Shown in pieces: positions 51,749-62,774 of a stretch of 64,000 nt of DNA; position 1 is the stretch's first letter, and each line of letters starts with the position of its first letter. The notes below the pieces were generated by a model that saw nothing but the letters and a program-made list of their open reading frames with translations, did no database searches and was not told the DNA's origin. Both the position numbers and the translations under genes were made by a program. Source of the DNA: Dechloromonas hankyongensis (lineage in GTDB: Bacteria > Pseudomonadota > Gammaproteobacteria > Burkholderiales > Rhodocyclaceae); NCBI RefSeq assembly GCF_022012295.1, contig NZ_JAKLTN010000002.1:930001-994000 (forward strand), given 5' to 3'.

Positions 51749-54463
51749 TTATTCCTCCGATGCCGGCAACGGCACCGTGAAAATGAAATTGGCGCCCTCG
51801 CCCGGGCGGCTTTCAACCCAAAGCTTACCACCGAAGTATTCGATGATCTGCCGGCTGATCGGCAGTCCCAGACCGGTTCCCTGGGGTTTGTCGGTCAGCG
51901 TGTTTCCACCCTGACGGAATTTTTCGAAAATGACATCGCATTCCTCGGCCGTCAGGCCGGGACCGTTATCGCTCACTTCGACCCGCACCATGCGGCCGGC
52001 GACACCGACCCGGACATGCACCCGGCCGCTGTCGGCCGGAACGAACTTGACGGCATTGGACAGCAGGTTGATCAGCACCTGGGTCAGGCGGTCACTGTCG
52101 GCCACCACCACCGGGCCGCTGGCCGGGATATCGCTGTCCAGCGCGACGCCCTTGTCGCGGAATAACTGCTCGAGCGAAGCGATCGTCTCGCGGGCAATGG
52201 CGCCGAGATCGACTGCCCCGGAGAACCACTCGGCCCGTCCGGACTCCAGTTTGGCCATGTCGAGAATCTGGTTGATCAGGCGGGTCAGGCGCTCCGTTTC
52301 ATTGACGATGATGCCGAGGAAACGCTTGCGGTTGGGCAGGTCGATGCGCGGGTCCTCGTGCAGCATTTCCGACAGCGCCCGGATCGAGGTCAGCGGCGTG
52401 CGCAGTTCGTGCGTCACCGTCGAAATGAAGTCGTCCTTCATGCGGTCCACTTCGCGCAAACGCTCGTTCGCTTCGCGTAAGTCGTTGGTCGCTGCCTCCA
52501 GCTCGTGCTGCTTGGCCTCCAGTTCCCGGCTGTAGGCCCGGACCTGGGTGGCCTCATCGAGAATGTCGAGCACCTCTTCCAGACCGAGGTCCTCTTCCTC
52601 GGCCACCGAGGCGACCATCACCCGGGCGCTGGCCGAACCGATGGCCCCGGCTAGCTGCGCCTCGGCAAAATGCACGAATTCGGCATCGGCAGACAGCCGG
52701 CGCCAGTCGTCCACGCCCTTGCCCCGGGCGTAGAGCGCCAGTTGCTGCTGCGCCCGGCCGGCCCCGAGGAAACGCTCGAGCAGGCGGACCACGGCGTCCA
52801 ACGACGCCTTGCCTCGCCACAGCCGGGCTTCGGCATTCCGCCGATCGAAGCGGAAGGCATCGACAAAGCGCTCGGCTTGGCTGGCCTCGACGGCATCCGG
52901 TCGGGAATTCAGGGAAACGGCGATGTAGCAGCCGACATTGGCCAGCATGCTCCACCACAGGCAATGCGAAATCTCGTCCAACCCGCCCAACCCGAACAAC
53001 GTCTGCGCCTTCAGCCAGGCGATGCCGAACAGCCCCTGGTCGACGAAGCTACTGGAAATCCACCCCGACTTGGCGAACGAAGGCAGCAACAGGGTGTACA
53101 ACCAGACGACGAAGCCGGCCGACAGGCCAGCCACCGCACCGGCCAGCGTGCCGTGCTTCCAGTACATGCCGCCGAACATGGCCGGCGCGAACTGGGCGAC
53201 AGCGGCAAACGAAATCAACCCGATGCCGACCAGCGCGTAGGCTTCCCCGGCGGCCCGAAAATAGATGTAGCCGAGCAGCACGATCACGGCTATCGCGACC
53301 CGCCGGATGCCGATCAGCAGCCCGGACAGGTCCTGATGATGCCGGGCCTGCAGCCAGGCCGAGCGCAGCAGCCAAGGCATGACCAGATCGTTGCAGACCA
53401 TGGTCGACAGCGCGATGGTCTCGACGATGACCATGCCGGTGGCGGCCGACAGCCCGCCGATGAAAGCGAGCAGCGCCAGCGATTCGGCGCCGCGCGCCAG
53501 TGGCAGGGTGAGCACGAAGGTATCGGGGTTGATGCCCTGCCCGCCGAAATGCAGCAAGCCGCCGATCGCCAGCGGCAGGACGAAGATATTGATCAGCAGC
53601 AGGTAAAGCGGAAACAGCCAGACGGCACGTTTGACGTGGGATTCGTCCACATTCTCGACGACGATAATCTGGAACTGGCGCGGCAGAAAAACGATGGCCA
53701 GGCCGGACAGCACGATCAGTGTCGTCCACGTTCCAGCCCGCGACGAATCGGGCTGCAGCAGGCGCCCGAGATCGGCCGTCTCCGTGGCACGCTGGAACAA
53801 CTCGCCGAGGCCGCCGTACATGCCGTAGGTGACGAAGAGGCCGACCGCCATGAAGGCGAGCAGCTTAACCACCGATTCGAACGCAACCGCCGCCACCATG
53901 CCCTCGTGGCGTTCGGTGGCATCGAGATGGCGGGTCCCGAACAGGATGGCGAAAATAGCCAAGATGGCGGCGATCAGCAGGGTTGAATCCAGCCCCAGCC
54001 AGACGCCGCTGCGCCCGGAAGGCGCCAGCAGGACATCGACACTGGCGGCCATGGCCTTGAGTTGCAGGGCGATGTAGGGCACCACGCCGATCACTGCGAT
54101 GATGGTCACCATCCCGGCCAGCAACTGGCTCTTGCCGTAACGCGAGGCGATGAAGTCGGCGATCGACGTGATGCGCTGCGCCTTGCTGATGCGGATCATC
54201 TTGACGATGACGCTGACGAACAGCAGCATCAAGGTCGGCCCGAGGTAGATGGTCAGGAAGGACAAGCCGCCCGAGGTCGCCCGGCCGACGCTGCCGTAGA
54301 AGGTCCACGAGGTGCAGTAGACGGCCAACGACAGCGCGTAAACGTTGGCCGAGATGATCGACTTGCCGGCATCCGCCCGAGCATCGCCAAAACGGGCGAC
54401 CGCGAACAGCAGGCCGAGATAGGCCACCGACAACAGCGCGATGAGCCAGCCGGAAAGCACCAC
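51749..54463 (-). CDS. Symporter-domain histidine kinase, CrbS type
   Basis: The 904-residue protein combines an SSS-type membrane domain of about 13 helices (residues about 5-500) with a cytoplasmic linker, a HisKA domain (His685 in VTHELRTPLTSIRAL) and HATPase (VSDNGPGLT, GTGLGLPISRQI). In Vibrio and Pseudomonas, CrbS/CrbR (MxtR/ErdR) controls acs and acetate use. The membrane half probably binds or moves the signal. GTG at 54463 follows directly on the stop of the small gene before (TAA-GTG). acs lies just upstream on the same strand. Confidence 0.9.
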   Translation of the reverse strand: MVLSGWLIALLSVAYLGLLFAVARFGDARADAGKSIISANVYALSLAVYCTSWTFYGSVGRATSGGLSFLTIYLGPTLMLLFVSVIVKMIRISKAQRITSIADFIASRYGKSQLLAGMVTIIAVIGVVPYIALQLKAMAASVDVLLAPSGRSGVWLGLDSTLLIAAILAIFAILFGTRHLDATERHEGMVAAVAFESVVKLLAFMAVGLFVTYGMYGGLGELFQRATETADLGRLLQPDSSRAGTWTTLIVLSGLAIVFLPRQFQIIVVENVDESHVKRAVWLFPLYLLLINIFVLPLAIGGLLHFGGQGINPDTFVLTLPLARGAESLALLAFIGGLSAATGMVIVETIALSTMVCNDLVMPWLLRSAWLQARHHQDLSGLLIGIRRVAIAVIVLLGYIYFRAAGEAYALVGIGLISFAAVAQFAPAMFGGMYWKHGTLAGAVAGLSAGFVVWLYTLLLPSFAKSGWISSSFVDQGLFGIAWLKAQTLFGLGGLDEISHCLWWSMLANVGCYIAVSLNSRPDAVEASQAERFVDAFRFDRRNAEARLWRGKASLDAVVRLLERFLGAGRAQQQLALYARGKGVDDWRRLSADAEFVHFAEAQLAGAIGSASARVMVASVAEEEDLGLEEVLDILDEATQVRAYSRELEAKQHELEAATNDLREANERLREVDRMKDDFISTVTHELRTPLTSIRALSEMLHEDPRIDLPNRKRFLGIIVNETERLTRLINQILDMAKLESGRAEWFSGAVDLGAIARETIASLEQLFRDKGVALDSDIPASGPVVVADSDRLTQVLINLLSNAVKFVPADSGRVHVRVGVAGRMVRVEVSDNGPGLTAEECDVIFEKFRQGGNTLTDKPQGTGLGLPISRQIIEYFGGKLWVESRPGEGANFIFTVPLPASEE

Positions 54464-54658
54464 TTACTTGCCCCGCCCTTCGGCAACCCAGGCAGCCAAG
54501 CCGATGAGCCCAGCCCACACGCCGAAAAGATACAGATAGCTGGCCGGAATACCATCCAAGCTGCCACCGGGCAGGCTGAGCAGAGGATAGGTCAGCAACG
54601 GAATGCCGAGCAGGCCGAGGGCGGCCAATCGCTGGCGAGTCGGGCTTGCCCGTTTCAT
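54464..54658 (-). CDS. Small two-helix membrane protein before the symporter-kinase
   Basis: A 64-residue product with two hydrophobic segments (about residues 11-28 and 40-57). Its ATG at 54658 overlaps the TGA of the 35-codon leader ORF (ATGA), and a G-run (GGGGGGG) stands about 6 nt upstream. Small membrane proteins often precede SSS-type transporters and assist them; that role is inferred. The kinase gene starts on the next base after its stop. Confidence 0.75.
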   Translation of the reverse strand: MKRASPTRQRLAALGLLGIPLLTYPLLSLPGGSLDGIPASYLYLFGVWAGLIGLAAWVAEGRGK

Positions 54659-54762
54659 GTACCGTCCCCCCCAAATAAAAACGGCTGGCACGCCAAGCGT
54701 GCCAGCCGTTCGGGAATGCAGTCTGGTGCGACCACACGGGAGGCCGCCTTATGGGCGACCAT
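54655..54762 (-). CDS. 35-aa leader peptide of the symporter-kinase operon
   Basis: ATG at 54762 has a near-ideal Shine-Dalgarno sequence (AAGGAGGAG, 4 nt upstream). The 35 codons run straight through the terminator-like hairpin at 54680-54710 and end in a TGA that overlaps the start of the next gene (ATGA). A ribosome on this ORF would open the hairpin. The peptide is Ala/Arg-rich and has no family resemblance. It looks like the sensing element of a translation-coupled attenuator; it could also be a small gene in its own right. Confidence 0.55.
   Translation of the reverse strand: MVAHKAASRVVAPDCIPERLARLACQPFLFGGDGT
54675..54710 (-). terminator. Terminator or attenuator hairpin between acs and the symporter-kinase operon
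   Basis: AACGGCTGGCACGC (54680-54693) and GCGTGCCAGCCGTT (54697-54710) form a perfect 14-bp stem with a 3-nt loop, followed on the leftward strand by five T. It lies 17 bp before the next ATG, so any transcript of the kinase operon started upstream must pass it. Confidence 0.85.
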
Positions 54763-54898
54763 TGTCTCCTCCTTGCCCCTTGTTCTGTCAGGATGACGTG
54801 GCAAGGCCATCATCCCTGTTGATCGTGTCAGGCGGGCAGCCAAAAGATTGCCCGCAGGCGACCGGGTTTCACCGTAGGCAAAACCCGGCACGTTCGCC

Positions 54899-56863
<1,965 letters not shown>

Positions 56864-56914
56864 ATTTTTCTCCTCTGCGGTACTTCGCAAAATTATGTAG
56901 AAACAACCTATCGG

Positions 56915-56935
56915 ATCCCGGGTTTGTCCCGGGAT
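56915..56935 (-). promoter_or_regulatory. Hairpin in the acs leader
   Basis: ATCCCGGG (56915-56922) and CCCGGGAT (56928-56935) form a perfect stem-loop about 52 bp upstream of acs. It could be part of the mRNA leader or a protein-binding palindrome. No T-tract. Confidence 0.4.
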
Positions 56936-57038
56936 GTTTTAAAGCCGCGCAAGCCGGAGAACCCTGATCCCCCCAGCCAGCGTTTAAACGGCATTAGAAC
57001 GGGATAATCTTACAACGGACTTACGAACGCACGCTGCG

Positions 57039-57059
57039 GCGCAACAATAGCGCAACAAT
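57039..57059. promoter_or_regulatory. Tandem direct repeat in the acs/UPF0114 intergenic region
   Basis: GCGCAACAAT occurs at 57039-57048 and 57050-57059, exactly one helical turn apart (11-bp period), so two protein copies could bind the same DNA face. It lies between divergent acs and the UPF0114-fumarase pair and is a candidate activator site. Confidence 0.45.
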
Positions 57060-57137
57060 TTATGACAGGTGCCGGCTACGGCAGCACAGGCGTGCCGCGT
57101 GGTAAACTTGCCGTCCCCCTTAACAGCCCCCTTGACG

Positions 57138-57674
57138 ATGAGTTCGCCAATCAAATTTCTCGAATCGTTCATCTTCGCCAGCCGCTGGATCCAGGCTCCG
57201 CTCTACCTCGGCCTGATCGTCGCCCAGGTCGTTTACTGCTGGCTGTTCATGGTGGAATTGAGCCACCTGGTGCACAACGCCTTCGACGCCGCCCACCTCA
57301 GCGAGACTGACGTCATGCTGGTCGTCCTCGGCCTGATCGACGTGGTGATGATCGCCAACCTGCTGATCATGGTCATCGTCGGCGGCTACGAAACCTTCGT
57401 CTCGCGCCTCGACCTCGACGATCACCCGGACCAGCCGGAATGGCTGTCCCACGTCAATGCCGGCGTCCTCAAGATCAAGCTGTCGACCGCCATCATCGGC
57501 ATTTCGTCGATCCACCTGCTGAAGAGCTTCATCAACGCCGCGAACCTGTCCGAGCACACGCTGATGTGGCAGGTCGTCATCCACGTCGTATTCCTTTTCT
57601 CCGCCCTGGCCATGGCGCTTGTCGACAAGACCATGACCCAGACCCTTGCCCTTCAACACCAGAAAAACCACTGA
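57138..57674 (+). CDS. UPF0114 (YqhA-type) membrane protein
   Basis: The 178-residue protein has four hydrophobic helices and the family pieces [37 protein letters not shown] and [19 protein letters not shown]. Function unknown. ATG at 57138 is chosen because the first conserved helix begins there; a ribosome site is not evident, and upstream in-frame codons look non-coding. It lies 13 bp before fumarase on the same strand and may be co-transcribed. Confidence 0.85.
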   Translation: MSSPIKFLESFIFASRWIQAPLYLGLIVAQVVYCWLFMVELSHLVHNAFDAAHLSETDVMLVVLGLIDVVMIANLLIMVIVGGYETFVSRLDLDDHPDQPEWLSHVNAGVLKIKLSTAIIGISSIHLLKSFINAANLSEHTLMWQVVIHVVFLFSALAMALVDKTMTQTLALQHQKNH

Positions 57675-57687
57675 CCCGGAGTTGCGC

Positions 57688-59208
57688 ATGACCGCCATCA
57701 AACAGGAAGACCTGATCCAGTCCGTCGCCGATGCCTTCCAGTACATCAGCTACTACCACCCGCTGGATTACATCAAGGCGCTGGGTGAAGCCTACGAGCG
57801 CGAGGAAAGCCCCGCCGCCAAGGATGCCATCGCCCAGATCCTGACCAACTCCCGCATGGCCGCCGAAGGCCATCGCCCGATCTGCCAGGACACCGGCATC
57901 GGCATGGTCTTCATCAAGGTCGGCATGCAGGTCAGCTGGCCGGATGCGACGATGAGCATCCAGGAAATGATTAACGAGGGCGTCCGTCGTGCCTACGCCA
58001 ACCCGGACAATCCGCTGCGCGCCTCGGTGCTGGCCGACCCGGCCGGTGCCCGCAAGAACACCAAGGACAACACCCCGGCCGTCGTGCACTTCGAGATCGT
58101 CGAAGGCCATCACGTCGAAGTGATCTGTGCGGCCAAGGGCGGCGGCTCGGAAGCCAAGTCCAAGTTCGCCATGCTCAACCCGTCCGACGACCTGGTCGAC
58201 TGGGTGCTGAAGAAGATCCCGGAAATGGGCGCCGGCTGGTGCCCGCCGGGCATTATCGGCATCGGCATCGGCGGCACGCCGGAAAAGGCCATGCTGCTGG
58301 CCAAGGAATCGATCATGGCGCCGGTGGACATCCATGAACTGAAGGCCCGCGGCGCCAAGACCCGCGCCGAGGAACTGCGCCTCGAATTGTACGAAAAGGT
58401 CAATGCGCTGGGCGTCGGTGCCCAGGGCTTGGGTGGCCTGACCACCGTGCTCGACGTCAAGGTGCTCGACTACCCCTGCCACGCCGCCAACCTGCCGGTC
58501 GCCCTGGTGCCGAACTGCGCCGCGACCCGCCACTGCCATTTCCACCTTGACGGTTCCGGCCCGGCCAAGATCGAGCCGCCGAAGCTGGAAGACTGGCCGG
58601 CCGTGACCTGGACGCCCGACCTCAAGGCCGCCACCCGCGTCGACCTGAACACCCTGACCAAGGAAGAAGTCGCCGCCTGGAAGCCGGGCCAGAAGCTGCT
58701 CCTCAACGGCAAGATGCTGACCGGCCGCGATGCCGCCCACAAGCGCATCGCTGACATGCTGGCCAAGGGCGAGAAGCTGCCGGTGGACTTCACCAACCGC
58801 GTCATCTACTACGTCGGCCCGGTCGATCCGGTGCGTGACGAAGTCGTCGGCCCGGCCGGCCCGACCACCGCCACCCGCATGGACAAGTTCACCCGCATGA
58901 TGCTGGAACAGACCGGCCTGATCTCCATGGTCGGCAAGTCCGAGCGCGGCCCTACCGCCATCGCGGCGATCAAGGACAACAAGTCGGCCTACCTGATGGC
59001 CGTCGGCGGCGCCGCCTACCTGGTGGCCAAGGCCATCAAGTCGGCCAAGGTCGTCGGTTTCGCCGACCTGGGCATGGAAGCCATCTACGAGTTCGACGTC
59101 GAGAACATGCCGGTCACCGTGGCCGTCGACTCGGCCGGTACCTCGGTGCACAACACAGGCCCGAAGGAATGGCAGGTCAAGATCGGCAAGATTCCTGTCG
59201 CCGCCTGA
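57688..59208 (+). CDS. fumA: Class I fumarate hydratase
   Basis: The 506-residue [4Fe-4S] enzyme interconverts fumarate and malate. Family marks include ICQDTGIGM (with Cys66, a probable cluster ligand), KGGGSEAKSKFAML, GWCPPGIIGIGIGG and, in the beta part, MLTGRDAAHKR and GPTTATRMDKF. Its oxygen-labile cluster suits microaerobic life. ATG at 57688 has GGAG about 8 nt upstream. A strong terminator follows. Confidence 0.95.
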   Translation: MTAIKQEDLIQSVADAFQYISYYHPLDYIKALGEAYEREESPAAKDAIAQILTNSRMAAEGHRPICQDTGIGMVFIKVGMQVSWPDATMSIQEMINEGVRRAYANPDNPLRASVLADPAGARKNTKDNTPAVVHFEIVEGHHVEVICAAKGGGSEAKSKFAMLNPSDDLVDWVLKKIPEMGAGWCPPGIIGIGIGGTPEKAMLLAKESIMAPVDIHELKARGAKTRAEELRLELYEKVNALGVGAQGLGGLTTVLDVKVLDYPCHAANLPVALVPNCAATRHCHFHLDGSGPAKIEPPKLEDWPAVTWTPDLKAATRVDLNTLTKEEVAAWKPGQKLLLNGKMLTGRDAAHKRIADMLAKGEKLPVDFTNRVIYYVGPVDPVRDEVVGPAGPTTATRMDKFTRMMLEQTGLISMVGKSERGPTAIAAIKDNKSAYLMAVGGAAYLVAKAIKSAKVVGFADLGMEAIYEFDVENMPVTVAVDSAGTSVHNTGPKEWQVKIGKIPVAA

Positions 59209-59225
59209 TCAGCCACACCCAATCG

Positions 59226-59253
59226 AAAAAACCCGGCTCCGGCCGGGTTTTTT
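59226..59253 (+). terminator. Terminator of fumarase
   Basis: AACCCGGC and GCCGGGTT pair around a 4-nt loop, flanked by A-run and T-run, six T on the + strand. It lies 17 bp after the stop codon. Confidence 0.92.
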
Positions 59254-59290
59254 ATTTGTGCAGCGCACCATTTTCTCCGCTGCCACAAAT

Positions 59291-59323
59291 GAAAACGCCC
59301 GATGAAATTCATCGGGCGTTTCT
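59291..59323 (-). terminator. Terminator of the DUF3460 gene
   Basis: AACGCCCGATGAA (59294-59306) and TTCATCGGGCGTT (59308-59320) form a perfect long stem; four T follow on the leftward strand and three on the other. It lies between the convergent fumarase and DUF3460 genes. Confidence 0.8.
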
Positions 59324-59366
59324 GTTTGGCCGTTGTCGCCGGCCTGAATCCTGACGCAGCGAAAGC

Positions 59367-59576
59367 TTATTCGCCGAAGAAATTCACGTCGTACGGATAC
59401 GACTTCTGCGGAACCTTGGAAGCGGCGTTGCGGGCCGACGTATCGACGTCCTGCTTCTTGTCCCACCACAGGGCGCGGCCGGCCTTCTGGTCTTCCACCC
59501 ATTGCGGATTATTTTCGAGCTGCTCGTTCATCCAAGTCTGGTGATCGGACACGTAGCTGGTATTGACGTCACCCAT
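59367..59576 (-). CDS. DUF3460 protein
   Basis: A 69-residue soluble protein with the DUF3460 pattern: a Tyr/Ser/Asp start, helix with HQTWMNEQLENNPQWVEDQ, then AGRALWWDK and a Tyr-Pro-Tyr end. The family is restricted mostly to betaproteobacteria; its function is unknown. It lies 61 bp downstream of gdhA on the same strand and has its own terminator. Confidence 0.85.
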   Translation of the reverse strand: MGDVNTSYVSDHQTWMNEQLENNPQWVEDQKAGRALWWDKKQDVDTSARNAASKVPQKSYPYDVNFFGE

Positions 59577-59637
59577 TTCGCGGCATTCCTCAAGCTAAAC
59601 AAGACAATCCCGCGATTCTATCACGCCGTTGGCCGGA

Positions 59638-60927
59638 TCATGGATACAGTCCGCGCGTTGCACGTGCTTCGAGCACCCGGCTGCAGCCGATGACGAAAGC
59701 CGCCGAGCGCAGCGACATCCCGCGCTGCTCGGCTAGTTGCCAGATGGCGTTGAAGGCCTCGGCCATGATCCGTTCGAGCCGGGCATTGATTTCCTCCTCG
59801 CTCCAGAAGAAGCTGGAAAAGTCCTGCACCCATTCGAAATAGCTGACAGTGACGCCGCCAGCGTTGGCCAGGACATCCGGAACGACGGTGATGCCCCGCT
59901 CGGCGAGGATGGCATCGGCCTCGGGCGTGGTCGGACCGTTCGCCCCTTCGACCACGATACGGGCCAGAACCTGCTCGGCGTTGAAGCGGTTGATCTGCGA
60001 CTCCAGCGCAGCCGGCACCATGAATTCGCACGGAACGCCCCAGAAGGCCGTATTGTCGATGAACTCGCCGCACGGGGCGCTGAGCAGCGTGCCGTTCGCC
60101 TGCTGATACGCCTTGAGTGCCGCAACATCGAGGCCCGCCGCGTTGTAGATCGTGCCGCTGACATCCTGAATTGCGACAATGCGGGCGCCGGCCTGGGCGA
60201 ACATCCGGGCACTGGCCTCGCCGACATTGCCGAAGCCCTGCACGGCGACTCGGGCACCTTCGAGCGGAATCTGCAGCTTGCGGGCCGCCTCGCGCGCCGT
60301 CACGAATACCCCTCGCCCGGTGGCATCCTGGCGCCCCAGCGAGCCGCCCAACGAAATCGGCTTGCCGGTGACCACGCCGGTCACCGTACGCCCCTCACCC
60401 ATCGAGTAGGTGTCCATCATCCAGGCCATGGTCTGGGCATTGGTGTTCATGTCCGGCGCCGGAATATCCTTGTCCGGACCGATCATCGAACTGATCTCGC
60501 TGGTGTAGCGCCGGGTCAGGCCTTCGAGTTCCGATAGCGACAGCTGGCGCGGATCGACGCGGATACCGCCCTTGGCGCCGCCGAACGGCACATTGACCAC
60601 GGCGTTCTTGATGGTCATCCAGCCGGCCAGCGCCATGACTTCGGACAGCGTCACGTCCTGATGGAAACGGACCCCACCCTTGCCCGGGCCGCGCGAGGTG
60701 TTGTGATGCACCCGGTAGCCCTCGAAATGCTCGACCTCCCCGTTGTCGCGGCGAATCGGCACATCGACGATCATCGAACGCTTGGGCCGGCGCAAGGTTT
60801 CGATCCACGGCCACAGGGATTTGTCGAGGAAGGGTGCAACCTGCTCCACCTGCTGCAGGTAGATGTGCCATGGCCCCAGGTTTTCACTGGAGATATAGGA
60901 AGGCAGTTGCGGTGCGTTCACGTTCAT
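59638..60927 (-). CDS. gdhA: Glutamate dehydrogenase (GdhA-type, hexameric)
   Basis: The 429-residue enzyme interconverts 2-oxoglutarate plus ammonia and glutamate. Visible are [18 protein letters not shown], the catalytic region [12 protein letters not shown], the second Lys/Asp region DIPAPDMNT, the coenzyme loop [15 protein letters not shown] and EGANGPTT. Followed by Asp-Val-Ser after the second strand, coenzyme preference cannot be set by eye. ATG at 60927 has GGAGACATC upstream; a frame to 61062 would cross the divergent promoter. It faces an aminotransferase gene. Confidence 0.94.
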   Translation of the reverse strand: MNVNAPQLPSYISSENLGPWHIYLQQVEQVAPFLDKSLWPWIETLRRPKRSMIVDVPIRRDNGEVEHFEGYRVHHNTSRGPGKGGVRFHQDVTLSEVMALAGWMTIKNAVVNVPFGGAKGGIRVDPRQLSLSELEGLTRRYTSEISSMIGPDKDIPAPDMNTNAQTMAWMMDTYSMGEGRTVTGVVTGKPISLGGSLGRQDATGRGVFVTAREAARKLQIPLEGARVAVQGFGNVGEASARMFAQAGARIVAIQDVSGTIYNAAGLDVAALKAYQQANGTLLSAPCGEFIDNTAFWGVPCEFMVPAALESQINRFNAEQVLARIVVEGANGPTTPEADAILAERGITVVPDVLANAGGVTVSYFEWVQDFSSFFWSEEEINARLERIMAEAFNAIWQLAEQRGMSLRSAAFVIGCSRVLEARATRGLYP

Positions 60928-61043
60928 GTCGATGTCTCCATGTCCGAGTTTCCTGCAGTGTCGCGCATCCGGTCGTTCATTACTAGCGCCGAATCGCGGC
61001 TTGGCGGTATGCTCGCGGCACAACAACCGACTGGAGACACTCC

Positions 61044-62174
61044 GTGACCGCTCTGCTGCCACACCCCGATCCCGATGGCCTGCTCGAATACTCCGTGGTC
61101 TATACCGACCGCGCGCTGAACCACATGTCGCAGCGCTTCCAGGGCGTCATGAAGGACATTTCGCGCCTGTTGAAGCAGGTCTACAACGCCCGTTCGGCCA
61201 TCGTCGTACCGGGCAGCGGCAGCTTCGGCATGGAGGCAGTGGCCCGCCAGTTCGCCACGGACCAGAAGGTGCTGGTCATCCGCAACGGCTGGTTCAGCTT
61301 CCGCTGGACGCAGATTTTCGACATGGGAAAGATTCCTTCCGAAGCCGTCGTGCTCAAGGCACGCCAGACCGGCAGCGGCGCCCAGGCCCCATTCGCCCCG
61401 GCGCCCATCGAGGAAGTCGTCGCCGCCATTCGCCAGCACAAGCCGGCCGTCGTGTTTGCGCCGCACGTCGAAACGGCCTCCGGCATGATCCTGTCCGACA
61501 GCTACATCAAGGCAGTCGGCGCCGCAGTGCGCGAAGTGGGTGGCCTGTTCGTGCTCGACTGCGTGGCATCCGGCACGGTCTGGGTGGACATGCAGGCCTG
61601 CGAGGTCGACGTCCTGATCAGCGCGCCGCAGAAAGGCTGGAGCGCATCGCCGTGCTGCGCCCTGGTCACCCTCGGCGAGCGCGCCCGAACCCGCATCGAC
61701 GAAACGACCAGCAGCAGCTTCGCCTGCGACCTGAAGAAATGGCTGCAGATCATGGAGGCCTTCGAAAACGGGGGCCACGCCTACCACGCCACCATGCCGA
61801 CCGACGCCCTGGCTGCCCTGCGCGACGTGATGCTGGAAACCGAGGCCTACGGCTTCGACAAGGTGTGCCGGGAACAACAGGAACTCGGCCGCCGCATCCG
61901 CGAACTGCTCGAAGCGCGCGGCTTCCCCAGCGTGGCGGCGGAAGGCTTCAAGGCGCCCGGCGTGGTGGTCAGCTACACCACCGACCCCGATATCCAGTCC
62001 GGCAAGAAATTCCTCGCCACCGGGCTGCAGACCGCGGCCGGCGTGCCGCTGCAATGCGACGAAGGTCCGGAATTCCGGACCTTCCGCGTCGGCCTGTTCG
62101 GCCTGGAAAAGCTGCACAACCCCGAGCGCACGGTGGCCAACCTGGCGAAGGCGCTCGACGCGATCCAGGCTTGA
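61044..62174 (+). CDS. Class V aminotransferase (serine/alanine-glyoxylate type)
   Basis: A 376-residue PLP enzyme. The cofactor Lys is in [11 protein letters not shown], and [24 protein letters not shown] holds the Asp that contacts the pyridine nitrogen (cited by its ends). It is related to alanine-glyoxylate or serine-pyruvate aminotransferases; the exact amino donor is open. GTG at 61044 has GGAG 9 nt upstream. Divergent from gdhA with 116 bp between starts, so shared nitrogen control is possible. Confidence 0.88.
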   Translation: MTALLPHPDPDGLLEYSVVYTDRALNHMSQRFQGVMKDISRLLKQVYNARSAIVVPGSGSFGMEAVARQFATDQKVLVIRNGWFSFRWTQIFDMGKIPSEAVVLKARQTGSGAQAPFAPAPIEEVVAAIRQHKPAVVFAPHVETASGMILSDSYIKAVGAAVREVGGLFVLDCVASGTVWVDMQACEVDVLISAPQKGWSASPCCALVTLGERARTRIDETTSSSFACDLKKWLQIMEAFENGGHAYHATMPTDALAALRDVMLETEAYGFDKVCREQQELGRRIRELLEARGFPSVAAEGFKAPGVVVSYTTDPDIQSGKKFLATGLQTAAGVPLQCDEGPEFRTFRVGLFGLEKLHNPERTVANLAKALDAIQA

Positions 62175-62222
62175 CCTTCAGCCCGCCTCGTCCAGCTTAG
62201 CCGGACAGGCGGGCCAACCCTC

Positions 62223-62699
62223 TCATTTCTTCCACTTCGCCCACGGGTCTTCCTGGGCGCCGGCCGGCGCTCGGGGGCGCCCGGCGTCACGCTGGCCGTA
62301 GCCGGCGCGCTGCCCACCGCCCGCCTCCCGCTCGGCGGCCTTCTTCGCCCGCTTTTCGCGCAGCCGCTGGGCATCCTCCAGACTCAACTCAGCCGGCCGA
62401 CCGGGCACCTGATCACTTGGAATAATGCGATCCCGCGGCGGCTTTTCGAATTCCTCATCGGAAGCACGAGGCAGGCTCTTGAACTGGTAAAGATAGAACG
62501 CTTCGACCTTTTCGCGCGCCCAGTCGGTTTTCTTGAGAAACTTGATACTGGCGTCAATGCTCGGGTTTCGGCTGAAGCACTGGATGTTCAGATAGGCGTA
62601 GAGAACCTCGTAGCCATAATGCTCGACGATCTGCTTCAGCAAATCCTTCAGGCTCAGGCCGTGCAGCGGGTTGTTTTGGTAATCGATTTCAGTAGTCAT
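62223..62699 (-). CDS. VF530-type DNA-binding protein (DUF2132) with long basic tail
   Basis: Residues 6-72 form the VF530 domain: [22 protein letters not shown], then [29 protein letters not shown] (cited by ends). The usual protein stops there; this one continues with about 85 low-complexity residues rich in Arg, Ala, Glu, Gly and Gln, ending Trp-Ala-Lys-Trp-Lys-Lys. The tail is probably disordered and nucleic-acid-binding. ATG at 62699 starts at the domain edge. Convergent with the aminotransferase. Confidence 0.82.
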   Translation of the reverse strand: MTTEIDYQNNPLHGLSLKDLLKQIVEHYGYEVLYAYLNIQCFSRNPSIDASIKFLKKTDWAREKVEAFYLYQFKSLPRASDEEFEKPPRDRIIPSDQVPGRPAELSLEDAQRLREKRAKKAAEREAGGGQRAGYGQRDAGRPRAPAGAQEDPWAKWKK

Positions 62700-62774
62700 G
62701 ACAGGTCCCGAAGGCCCGGATAAAGACAATATTGTACCCGCAGCCCTACCCGGCGCCCGCCCGCCATGGCCGCC

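Noticed and set aside
57577..59151. 524-codon minus-strand frame opposite fumarase
   Set aside because: A shadow of the class I fumarase gene.
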